Source: Buxus sempervirens
Lineage: Eukaryota > Streptophyta > Magnoliopsida > Buxales > Buxaceae
Assembly (NCBI GenBank): GCA_947561395.2
Contig: OX387185.1
Span: forward strand, 43,224,602 to 43,288,601
DNA length: 64,000 bases
Direction: 5' to 3'
Shown: positions 33,952-44,279 of the stretch, piece by piece
How positions within the stretch are numbered: position 1 is the first letter of the stretch
Layout of the letters: each line of letters begins with the position of its first letter
Position numbers and translations under genes: made by a program
The notes under the pieces: model-generated
Told to the model about the DNA's origin: nothing
Seen by the model: only the letters and a program-made list of their open reading frames with translations
Database searches by the model: none

Positions 33952-35598
33952 TTGTCTTTTTGTTCAGTAGGTACCAAGATTGCGTATCGCAGCCCGTACC
34001 TCCTACGTTCAAGAAGAAAACTCCAAATGGATCCTGCTGAAGGACTTGAACAAGCACTCCCTCCACCTCCTCAGGAGCAAGAAAAGCTGGAAGATCATCC
34101 AGTGATCACAGGAATTAACCAGCAAATGGCTCACATGACAGCCATGATGGCGAACATGATGCAGCGAATGGAAAGGCTGCAAGTGCCTCCCCAGTTTGCA
34201 CAACCGCAGCAGCAGTTGCCGATACCTCCACAACAGCCGGTACCTCCCCAGGAGCCACGAGTACCGCCACCACAGCACTTGGCTCCTCAGCCTTTACCAG
34301 TCATGCCAGAGCAGCCACCGCCTGCTATTCCACAGATGAATTTGCAACCACCAGAACAGCCAGTTCCTCAACCACTACCTGTCCAAGCAGAGCAACAGCT
34401 AAGAATTCCAGCAGCCCCTGCCATGCCACAGGAAATGGGGCATGAAATAGAAGATTGGTATCGGGCACAAGAATCGATGCAAGCCGATGTGCAGGCCTTG
34501 AAAGAACATGTATGGAATGCGAACCGAAGTTCTGTGCCAAAGGAAGCCTCACTGGATAGGCTAGGGTTCTTCCCTGATTTACAGCTTCCGCCAAAGTTTA
34601 AATGTCCAGATCTCGTAAAATTTGATGGAAGTGGTGATCCACTGTTACACCTCAGAGCGTACTATGGAGACATGTGCCAGTATGCGCATGATGAGAGGAT
34701 CATGATCCAATTCTTCCAACGCTCACTGACGGGATCAGCACAGAAATGGTTCGCCAGTCTAGACAGGAGCCGAATCAGGACATGGGATGACTTGGCAAGT
34801 ACTTTCCTGGAGCATTTCAAGTTTAATACTGAGGTCTTGCCCACTCGAATGGAGCTACAAAAAATGACCAAAAAGAGTACTGAGTCCATTCGTGAGTATG
34901 CTAAGAGATGGCGAGAGATGGCGGCAATGGTTCAGCCACCCATGTTGGAAAAAGAGATGGTAACCCTATTCATCTCAACATTGGGACAGCCATACTATAC
35001 ACTGCTGCTGGGGCAGTTTGCTGCGAGTTTCGCAGACCTAGTAGTTGTGGCAGACAGGATAGAAGATGGAGTTAAGTCTGGTAGAATTACAGGATTTCCT
35101 GAGCAGAGAAGAGGTCCTGCTAGTGGGAGAGGTCCAGAAAAGAAGAAAGAGGACGAGAATGTTAACTACGTCCAGCAAAGCAGACCTTACCACTTTTCAG
35201 CACCTAATAACCAGAACCCTGGACAGGAGACACAGGCTGCAAGAAGGCCTAGGTTGACCAAAGAGGAACACCAAGCAAGAATGACTAGAGTGTTCACTCC
35301 CCTCCCTTACTCAGTTGCAGAATTGCTGCCAACCTTGTTGAAAAAGGGATATTTGCAGAAAAAGGATCCAACCCACCAGCCGACTAATAGTCGTAATTAC
35401 AATCCTAATGTGCGCTGCGAATATCACATGGGAGCTCCTGGTCATCATACTAACTATTGCTGGGACTTGAGGCATGATATACAAGATTTGATCGACAATA
35501 AGCAAATTTCTGTTGATCCCCCAGCAACAACTCCTCCAGTAGGGGTCCAGACTAATCCTCTTCCAGACCGTCGGGCATCTTCTAGCGGGACAAAGTGA
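33952..35598 (+). CDS. gag: gag gene of the LTR element (retrotransposon gag domain)
   Basis: The frame of 548 codons is open; the first ATG in frame is at 34027 (MDPAEGLEQAL). The N-terminal third is Pro/Gln-rich with MTAMMANMMQRMERLQ, a coiled-coil-like stretch. Residues about 220-390 form the Retrotrans_gag domain (KFDGSGDPLLHLRAYYGDM, RSLTGSAQKWFASL, TWDDLASTFLEHFKFN, ESIREYAKRWREMA). A C-terminal CEYHMGAPGHHTNYCWDL is a knuckle-like motif seen in Tat-lineage Gag proteins. No pol frame follows. It is known only as part of this virus-like element and probably packages element RNA, using proteins supplied by a relative. Confidence 0.9.
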   Translation: MSFCSVGTKIAYRSPYLLRSRRKLQMDPAEGLEQALPPPPQEQEKLEDHPVITGINQQMAHMTAMMANMMQRMERLQVPPQFAQPQQQLPIPPQQPVPPQEPRVPPPQHLAPQPLPVMPEQPPPAIPQMNLQPPEQPVPQPLPVQAEQQLRIPAAPAMPQEMGHEIEDWYRAQESMQADVQALKEHVWNANRSSVPKEASLDRLGFFPDLQLPPKFKCPDLVKFDGSGDPLLHLRAYYGDMCQYAHDERIMIQFFQRSLTGSAQKWFASLDRSRIRTWDDLASTFLEHFKFNTEVLPTRMELQKMTKKSTESIREYAKRWREMAAMVQPPMLEKEMVTLFISTLGQPYYTLLLGQFAASFADLVVVADRIEDGVKSGRITGFPEQRRGPASGRGPEKKKEDENVNYVQQSRPYHFSAPNNQNPGQETQAARRPRLTKEEHQARMTRVFTPLPYSVAELLPTLLKKGYLQKKDPTHQPTNSRNYNPNVRCEYHMGAPGHHTNYCWDLRHDIQDLIDNKQISVDPPATTPPVGVQTNPLPDRRASSSGTK

Positions 35599-38185
35599 GA
35601 GGGCTGCAAGATGCAACATCCACTATAACCAGGATAAGTTTGAAATTTACCTTTTTGTTAATCTCTCCTGGTAATTAGTAATTCTGTAAATACTTTTTAC
35701 TTCCATGCAAACTTTTTGAAAAAATATATACATAAAAATGAGAAAAGGAAAAAAGAAAAAAATGCAAGTGTTTGGTCGGTGATGACATTGCTCTGAGACC
35801 ATACCCTTTTGGCAAGACCATGATCATGGAAAAATGCCAAGTAGCTCAAAGGTACTTTCAGCTGGGTGCAGGATACTGTCCCATGAGAACCTTGACTAAG
35901 CCAAAGGCAGTCATTTCCTGATCTATGCTTTGATTTTTCTCTCAAAACCCATCCTTGCACTAGGGCAGAATAACCCTGGAGAGGAAAAAGATGAAAAGAA
36001 AAAAAGAGAGAGAAAGTGTCTAAACCAGCTAAGGGCCAAAGCCGATTTGAGCAATCATGACTTTAAGAAAGGATGAGAGGCCATCCTTCGTGCATCCTTC
36101 GTCATAAGAATCGCTAGTCAAACACTTTGAGCCTGATCGTATTATTCAAATACCTGTGTTGTGTCTAGCCACCCCACACTGGGGCAAAGCTAAAAAGGAA
36201 ATAAAAAAAAAAAAAGGATGAATCTGATTCCTGAATGAATTTGCATGATCCAATCAAGTTGTCACCACTTCTGTAAAAGGATGAAAGGCCATCTTTGCTT
36301 TGTATCCCAAAATTTCCCCAAATCATATCCTTAGTCAAATCCTTTGAGCCTAACATTCTTCTTTTCTAACCCATTGAGTCAGATACCCTGAATATGGTGC
36401 TTGGCAAAGAAGGAAAGAAGAAATGAGGCAAGTATGCAAAAGCAAAGAAAAGAAAAGAAAAGAATCAGAATGCACACTGGGGCATGCCAAGCAAATCAAA
36501 AAGCAAAAATCGGCCCCTAGGCAAAAGGAAAAATAAAGGAAAAAGCAAAAGGCCTCAAAAAGAGAAGAAAAGAAAGTAAAGCAGACATTGTCAAAGACCA
36601 AGGGTAAAATATGACTCAACCCATTCAAAAGAAAAGACTTTGAGCCATATTCCCTTTCTTTCATAAACTAAAACCTCGGCCTTCATTTCGTCCCATTAGA
36701 AAGTCCTTTCTGATTACAGAAGAAGTGACAATCAGATTTGTGCAGATTTATGATGAAGGAATCCAAAAGAGGAAGAACGAGCTTCGGCCAGACACAAAGT
36801 AAAACCTAAGAATGAAAAGATTTGAGCCTTGCCACCTTTCATTTCTCAGACTTAAAACCAAGCTGACATTTTGTCCTAATTTCAAGACCTCTCTGATCTG
36901 AAGGGCATGATATGCAAAAAGTTGGCCAAGAATCCTCAAGTTGGAATAATCACTAACCCAGGGAAGAACTCTCAATTGCCAAATCCTGAAAAAAGGAGAA
37001 GATGAGAGAAACCGAAACCTGGGAAAGGGGAGACATTCCTTGAAATACTTCTCAGCTTTTAAACCCTTGCTGGCCTAAGTCAAAAATTTCATGGGAATAC
37101 GTGTCGAGCACACTGTCCCAAAACACTTTGAGCTAATAAGGCAAATCTCTGTGGTCATTGGTCTTGCCTTTTCTTTTAAGATCACTTGCAAAAAAAAAAA
37201 AAAAAAGGACCTATTCTGCTTATCTTCTTGATTTCAGATGCCTCACCGCTTTGTGAGATCTCTGCAGGTCATCAAGAAACGCCTTGAAGCCAGAGAAACA
37301 AACAAGACTGAAAAAGGCCAAGTAGAAAGCCAAAGCAAGGATCCCTCATCCCCACAGAATGCCCATACTCAGCAGAAGCTCCTAACCAAGTGAAAGAAGC
37401 AAAATGCGGTAGAGGTTCCCACCAATCCCCAGTGGAGTCACTCCAAACCAGGAAACCTCCACCTTATCACAAGAAAAGTTGACAGAGAAACTCTTCCCCA
37501 AGCTGAGAAGGCCATGCCATGAAAAAAGAGCGGTGAAGTTCTCAAGACTTGAAGAAGAGAACAGAATGAAGAAGTCCTTTTGTAATTTTTGATTTACCAC
37601 TTTTGTAAATAGAATAGGACAGGTGTGTGAGGTTCTCCGGATGACAGACAGCAGCAAGGCAGCCTCCTCCCAACTCCTTCATTCCTGAACCACCATCATC
37701 AACCCTCATCTGGCCTCTAACCTCTATAAAAAATAAAAAAAAATAAAAAAAAACTCTAAATCTGCTAAAAGATAAAAAGAAAGCCACAAATCAGAAATCA
37801 CCTAAAAGCTTTAATGGAACAAACAAGAAGAAAAGAACATTTTTGAGCATCTTGCATCGATGCCGAAACAGATTGGTGAGCTTAAGTCCAATCCCATCCC
37901 TTTTAATCTAAATTAAAATCAAGAAATTGCTCCAAGAAACCCGCGAAGTGTGGGTGAGCAAGCTTCGAGATCTAGGTGAAAACCAATCAGGGGTTGCTCC
38001 AGGAAGCCCGCGAAGTGTGGGTGAGCAAGCTCCAAAAAACTGAGTGGAAACCAATTTCCGCTGCTTCGAAAATCAAGAGGACTTAAGCTTGTTGATCATG
38101 TCGACAGAAATGCAAAGTGCAAAAATAAGGTTCTTTTTCTTCTTTGCCATTCATCCCCAAGGTGACTCTGGCAAAGAGGGGCAGC
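35599..38185 (+). other. Non-coding 3' interior of the LTR element
   Basis: This purine-rich, AAAGAAAAG-rich sequence has no recognised pol domain. At about 37930-38035 a segment (CCCGCGAAGTGTGGGTGAGC) occurs twice, about 75 bp apart. It ends with the purine tract before the 3' LTR. Confidence 0.75.
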
Positions 38186-40604
38186 TGTAGACACCTGATT
38201 TTTGCACCCCAGAAAATGAAGAAAATGAAAATTTCAATTAAAAAGTCAAACCCTGAGGGGGTCAAAAATTGACTTTTTGATCCAAGGAGAATTGACCATC
38301 AAACTTCCTCTCATTGAAAAGAGCATTTCGACACGGTTCTAATGCAACTGAGTTTGCTGGAATCGGAGTCCGGATGAGGAAGTTATGAGCCGGTCAAACT
38401 TTTGGGGGAGCGAAAGTTGACTTTTTGCTCGATCCCAATTCAACTGCCCAATTTGATCCCAGTGGATAGTATGTTCCGAGCTGATTCCAACGACACCAAA
38501 TTTGCTAAAATCGGACATCAGACGAAGAAGTTATGGACAGTTGAAATTTCAAAGAAAGCTGCCCATGTGGCAAAACAGCAGTAAAAAAGCAGAATAGATG
38601 AATTAAATAAATAAAAATAATCTTTTAATATTATTTTAATAAGAGAATCTCGTTTTATAATAAAATAATCAAAAAATCGGATAAAAATCTTTAAATAAAC
38701 CAAATTGAATAAAGGTTTGAAATCCAAACATTTTAAAAACGTGCGGGACCGTATTTGAAGTACGGGCGAGGCATGCCCGTACTTCAATTACGGGCAAGCT
38801 TCTAGAAGAGGACGCGTGGCGGGACACGCGTCCCGTACGGAAGAATCTGCGATAATTGCAAATATTCGTTTTTCGCCCGTAATTGAATTACGGGCAAGGC
38901 ACGCCCGTACTTGAAGTACGGGCAAGGCATGCCCGTACTTCAAATACGGGCACGAGAATTTTGCCTATAAATAGAGAGGCCACCCCCCTCATTTCAAGCA
39001 AGCCTTCTCCCCTGGCCTACCCCCTCTCCCTCTTAGAGCTTTCCACGGCCAAACCCTGCCCAACCACCACCATCCCAAAACCCAAACTTCTTTTGTTCCT
39101 AAAATACCCCTATCTTACCGAAACCATGCCCAAGCTTTACATAACCCTCCTTTGAATGTAGCCACCTAACAAACCCCTTTCAAAACCAACTTAAGAATCT
39201 TTGGAGGATGCGGAAGCGCTGCCAAAATCGCCGGAGAAACCATCACTAGCAAAAGCCACATTGTAAGTATGTTGGATTTTATAATATTTTCATTTTTACT
39301 TCCTTTTCTAAGTCTCTTTTAAATACTTTTTATGTTACTAACTTAGTTGCTATTTTGAGTATCATGAGGAGATGGTATTAGAGAATGGATCCTTACAAGA
39401 AAGGAAGAAAAGAAGTGCCTAAAGAACACTTCAATTAATTTAATTAAATAACCTTCTTTTTTAAGTCCTTAAGGTGAAGAGATTGAATCCTCCTTGAAGA
39501 CAAATAGGTTCTCTGTAATTTCCCATTTCCTCTCTCCACAAGATGATCATGGATCCTCCAAAAAGAAGCCGGCTCTCATATTGAAAAGGAAGAAAGAAGA
39601 AGAAGGCCATTTAGGCCAAAAGAAGAAAGGGGAAGGACTTTGAAGAATCTGAAATCCCAACTGAAGCTACCAGAATATCTGAAGAGGCCACCGAACTGAT
39701 CCCAGGAAGAATCGGCGGCCAAAATGCAAAACTGGAGGCGCCCGTAAGCTCAGAACGGTCCAGTCTGGACCGTGTTTGTTTCACGGGCAAGGCAGTCCGT
39801 AATTCATTCACGGGCAAGCCGGACCGTAAAGAAAATACGGGCACATGTAAAAATGATGAAAAAGTGTAATTTCTTGGTTCGGTTGGACCGGATCCGGCCT
39901 AAACCGGCTTGAACCATTCCCTTAAACCACTTGGGCTATCTTAAGCCCATTTTTGGACTTTGGGCCTAGATAGGCCCATTAAGATCCCTTTGGCCCACTT
40001 TTGACCGGCCCATACCGGGCCCGTTTTCAATAAACGGGCCCAAGGCCACTTGACTTTGGCTAATGGGCCCATTCCAAGCCCACTAAGCCCAAACCTAAAG
40101 TGTAAATAAATAAAATAATAAAATAACCACATGGGTTACCCAATGACCCAACTGGGCCCAAGGCCCAACCATGGCAATCCACGGGTCTTCCAACGGGACC
40201 CGGGTCCGACCTACCTCCCTTAGATAAATAAAAAAGATAAAATTAAAATAAAAGGGACCCACACCTTCAGAGGGTCCCACCAGACCAAATAAGTGTGCAT
40301 GCTGGCTTAGGAATTGGGTGAAAACTAAGTTGACTCAAGACCAAGGAGACCCACGGGACCTGTCAATCGACGGGGCGGGCTAGGGTGTCTTCGGACTTCC
40401 CTAGACGTAACCGAGAACTTGCTCAGAACTCTAAAAAGCCGCAGACCAGATTAATTAGGCCCGGATAGGTGCCCCTTTGTGTCTGCCTGCACCTCTCAGG
40501 CAGTGGCGACTCCAAATTCCAAATCAGTCCCGAGGCGAGCATCACTTCTACATGCACCTCGTCGTGCGGCCCGAAACCCGGAACCCGAAAAGGGGGTGCG
40601 CACA
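38186..40604 (+). repeat. 3' LTR (2,419 bp) of the gag-only element
   Basis: It has the same length as the 5' LTR, and only one difference was found by eye. It ends GTGCGCACA followed by the target duplication GTGAC. Confidence 0.93.
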
Positions 40605-40609
40605 GTGAC

Positions 40610-42720
40610 CATCCGGACCAGGGCTTTTCCTAAGTCCCATTTGTATTATAGTGTTTCTGATTTCCTCATCAGTTATAGGACTAAGGAGCTTACAGTTATC
40701 CTCATCTGTAATGGTGTTACTGAAAGATATTGGGTAATGGTCCAGGGAATCTCTATTGTCATCATGATAGATCTCAGAGAAGTGGTCTGATAAGCAACCC
40801 TCAATGTCCTTGGGTTCAGTAAGGACATCATTGTTGCTGTCCTTGATCATAGTAATCCTGTTTCTTTGTCTCCTAGCTAGGGTGGTGACATGAAAGAATT
40901 TTGTATTTTGGTCCCCCTCCCTAAGCCAGTGGATTTTAGATTTTTGCGTCCAAAAGATCTCTTGCTGGTTTAGGGCACGAGTGTACTTGGCCCTACATTC
41001 TCTTTCTTTTATTTGAAGGGCCTGGGTGTCAGAATTCTCCAAATCTTTCTGAATATCCTTAAGATCATGAAATAAACACAGGACTTTAGTATGGATGTTC
41101 CCTATATTATCTTTGCCCCATTTCCTTAGGTTTTTCCCCAATCCCTCAAGCTTGTCCGTGATAGACCAATTTCTGTTTTTGTTATCCTCTTCGTTCCACT
41201 TCTTTTCCACCAATTCTTTACATCCTTCTTCCTCCATCCATAGGAATTCAAACTTAAACAGGTTTTGTCTGTTTAGCCTAGGGGGATCAGTAACTGTAAT
41301 AGTTGGGCTATGGTCTGATCCCAGGATAGGCTCCTGGGTTATTTCAGCATTTGGGTATTTCATTTGCCAGTTGGAGTTGCAGAAAACTCTATCAATTTTT
41401 CCTTAATATTAGCATGGCCAAATCTCCCATTATCCAAAGTAAATTTTAACCCCTTTTGATGAACTTCCATTAAACCACATTCATGAATTGAATCAGAGAG
41501 AAGGTTAGCTTGATTTACCTTAAAACCGTTACCTCCTCTTTTTTTCCATCCTATTCAGGACCACGTTGAAATCATTAGTGATCACCCACGGCTGTCTTTG
41601 ACTATCTGCTATCACCTTTAATTTTTCCCATTGCTCCCTTTGAACTGCAAGTATGTGACTGGCATGAACAAAGGTGAGGCTTTCTTCTCTCTGAGATGCA
41701 GGGAATATGTTCATGTGAATCATCCATGGTTTATGGTGCACCACTTCAATTGGCGTCAAGTCATCCCACAGTATCCAAAAACCCCCAGATAAACCCTGCG
41801 AAGGAAACCAAAAGAAATTGTTAAAACCAAAACGCCTTATGCTCCTCTTCGAAGCCTTGTCCGAAGCCATGGTTTCTGAGAGGAGCACAAGGTTGGGCGT
41901 GAATTTCCTGATCAGGAATTTCAAATATCTCTTTGTCGAGGGTCACCCAATCCCTCAACAGTTCCAGGCTAAAGATATCATGGAGGAAAGGAATGGAATA
42001 CCGACGCAGAGTCAGTATAATCTTCTTGAATGTGAATGCCTTCAGTGTATCGGGGACACTGTTTGTGGTCTGGTCTGTTGAGAGTTTGTTCTTCAGAATT
42101 TAACTTCCTTTTCTTTTGAGTTCCAATGACCTCCTTCCCCTTGTGTTCTTGATTGGGATTCCTGCAGTCTCCATTGTCCCCTCTAACTCCTTCCCTTAAC
42201 CTCATCTTGATTGAGCTGCTTGCTGCTTGGGATGAATCCTTATGCGACTTGAGATGTCTGGGTTTTCTTCTATGGGCTTGGTTTAGAGAAAGATGGGGAT
42301 TTGAGGTAATGGTAATATGGGTTGGGCCTTGGTTGTATTCGAGACCTCTAAATTGGAAGAAGTTGGATAGCAAGTTAGTGGGAAATTGGGCTTGGGCCTT
42401 TATGGGTTTAATGTTTGCAATTCCCATAATAGACATCAGATCTGGTTCCCCAGTTCTCAACGGCTCTATTATGGTCATCGGATCCGCCTCCCCGACCTGC
42501 ATCGTGTCAAGGAACTCTTTGTTTAACGGACCCAATCCGCTGCAACCCGACATCTTTTCAGACAGGGTATTGTTTGGCGCACATTGCACGAGGTGCAGGT
42601 CCGTCACGTCTTCCGGCTCGGGGGCCGAGGCAGCAGAGTACCGTTTGCTTCTCTTACCTTCTGAGTTGCTCTGAGTCAATTGGTTTCCTTCCAGTTTAGT
42701 ACAAGTCACCCTCTGAGTCT
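40610..42720 (-). mobile_element. L1-type LINE, 5' part: C-terminal ORF1-like region and endonuclease
   Basis: This is the other half of the LINE at 26.1-28.9 kb. At 41529-41990 the - strand encodes an exo_endo_phos endonuclease. The opening WNC-GIG motif has stop codons that fit CGA to TGA decay, followed by FTPNLVLLSET and QPWVITNDFNVVLNR. At 40610-41363 comes the linker to RT (EPILGSDHSPTI, HWLREGDQNTKFFH, RKSPGPDG). The LTR element splits the coding sequence right after PGPDG. Upstream, 41978-42709 is an open 243-codon segment without a recognised domain that may be the end of ORF1. The LINE is 5'-truncated or rearranged at about 42.72 kb. Confidence 0.85.
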
Positions 42721-42759
42721 TGCAAAGAACTTGTCCTTGATGTTATATAGAAGATTTCT

Positions 42760-43054
42760 TCTCTTTTGCCGGGTTTTTGCCGGGGGGGGTGGTTAACCTT
42801 GACCTATGCCTGACACCTACTTGGGGGGGTGGGTGGGTGGGTGGGTTAACCTTGACCTATGCCTGACACCTACTGCCCGAACCATGTAAGAAACACATGG
42901 GGGGGGTCTTTTGCCGGGTTTTTGCCGGGGGGGGTGGTTAACCTTGACCTATGCCTGACACCTACTTGGGGTTGGGGGGGGGGGGGGGGGGGGGGGGGTG
43001 GTTAACCTTGACCTATGCCTGACACCTACTGCCCGAACCATGTAAGAAACACAT

Positions 43055-43090
<36 letters not shown>

Positions 43091-43140
43091 AACCTTGACC
43101 TATGCCTGACACCTACTGCCCGAACCATGTAAGAAACACA
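42760..43140. repeat. Tandem repeats with very long poly(G) runs
   Basis: The block TAACCTTGACCTATGCCTGA followed by CACCTACT occurs four times. Between copies are TTTTGCCGGGTTTTTGCCGG and G runs, two of which exceed 25 consecutive G (about 42977-42999 and 43055-43090). The same block is present once, with changes, at about 15610 upstream of copy 1. The G runs may be real, may be G-quadruplex forming, or may be length-miscalled by the assembly. Confidence 0.85.
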
Positions 43141-44279
43141 TTTTATTGGGGATTGGTGATGTGGTTCCTTTTATTGGTTGGTCGGTCCGATTGCAAAAAT
43201 TTTAGAAAAATTTAATTAGAAAGGGGAAAAAAGAGGAAAGATCTACTAAATATACTCAAAGCAAAGCACGAGATATATGAGTATCTCTTAAGTTATCATC
43301 CACTCTCTCTGTGGTGTAATGTACAACCTGATCAGTTCCACCAAAAGTAGTGCTTTGATCTAATTAATATATATATGCTTACGTATTGGCAATAAGAAAA
43401 TAGAAAACTCATACCAATTTTCTAGGTCGGAACATGCATGAAAAATGATCCGATATCCCATATTACAGTATATTGAGAAATTATATTTGGCTCTTTAATA
43501 TACATAGTTGCGCTCTCAGTTATCAGTTTAAGCTTTTAGGTGTAATGGTCGTTCAACATGGTATCAGAGCGAAAGGTGTTGTATTCAACTCTCGGAGCGA
43601 GTTTGCCCTTTAATTTATTTGCATCCAGCATGTTCATGCCCTATGTTTGTCCTCCCATGTATGTTCTCGTGCAACGTTGAGAAATTATATTTTTCAACTT
43701 TTAGGTGAAACTGTCGTTTAACACAATAATATGAAATTTCTAATAGAGATTTCTATAAAGCCATTGCTAAAGGGCTGGGTCGGGTTACATCGAATCACAT
43801 CTATTAAGCCCTTTAATTTGATTTAATAACTGCAATTTTCTCTTTGTTTAATAAATTTATATTTACTAGCACTGTAGCAATAAAGTGACAATGATTGGTT
43901 AATATGGATATGGTTGATTAATTATATTAACCACATCTATTAAGAACCCAAATCCGCTAGTCCCTCATGCTGGAGCATCTACTGGTCCAACGGTGGAGGG
44001 TGTGTTCACATAGGCTTCATGCATCTATGTGGACACACTTTTCGCCGGATCTTCTTGTCAAAGGCTCCAGTAGGTTTCAAATCATCTATAAGCCCTTCAT
44101 AACGAAGTCAAAGTCAACCCGCTTGGAAAGATGTGCAAGACTGCCACCCTTGGTCAAAATTCCTACAACCACACAAAATTGATATTTTGATAATCTTTCA
44201 GACTTTCGTACAAACATTCATCTCTCAATAGATTGTGTTTTTTAATTGATCACCGCCCTTATCACTAAAGCTTCTGCAA
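43085..44279 (+). promoter_or_regulatory. Upstream region of the chimeric LRK10L gene (duplicate of 15.6-16.4 + 22.1-22.35 kb)
   Basis: This is colinear with the copy 1 flank and uninterrupted where copy 1 carries the MULE (about 43900-43930). It differs by a 139-bp insertion (43944-44082) flanked by CATCTATTAA / CATCTATAA, which is absent in copy 1. A TATA box could not be assigned with confidence. Confidence 0.6.

Larger units (their letters stand above)
28857..40604 (+). mobile_element. LTR retrotransposon with gag only (TR-GAG-like, Ty3/gypsy Tat-like), very young
   Basis: The two LTRs are each 2,419 bp (28857-31275 and 38186-40604), begin TGTAGACACC and end GCGCACA. A 5-bp target duplication GTGAC lies at 28852-28856 and 40605-40609. 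By eye I found one difference between the LTRs, so the insertion is very recent. After the 5' LTR comes a primer-binding-site-like CTTGGCGACTCTGCTGGGGA. A purine tract (AAAGAGGGGCAGC) precedes the 3' LTR. The 6.9-kb interior carries a long gag frame but no recognisable protease, RT, RNase H or integrase, so it is non-autonomous by design or descent. Otherwise it looks whole. It is inserted in the LINE RT region. Confidence 0.93.
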
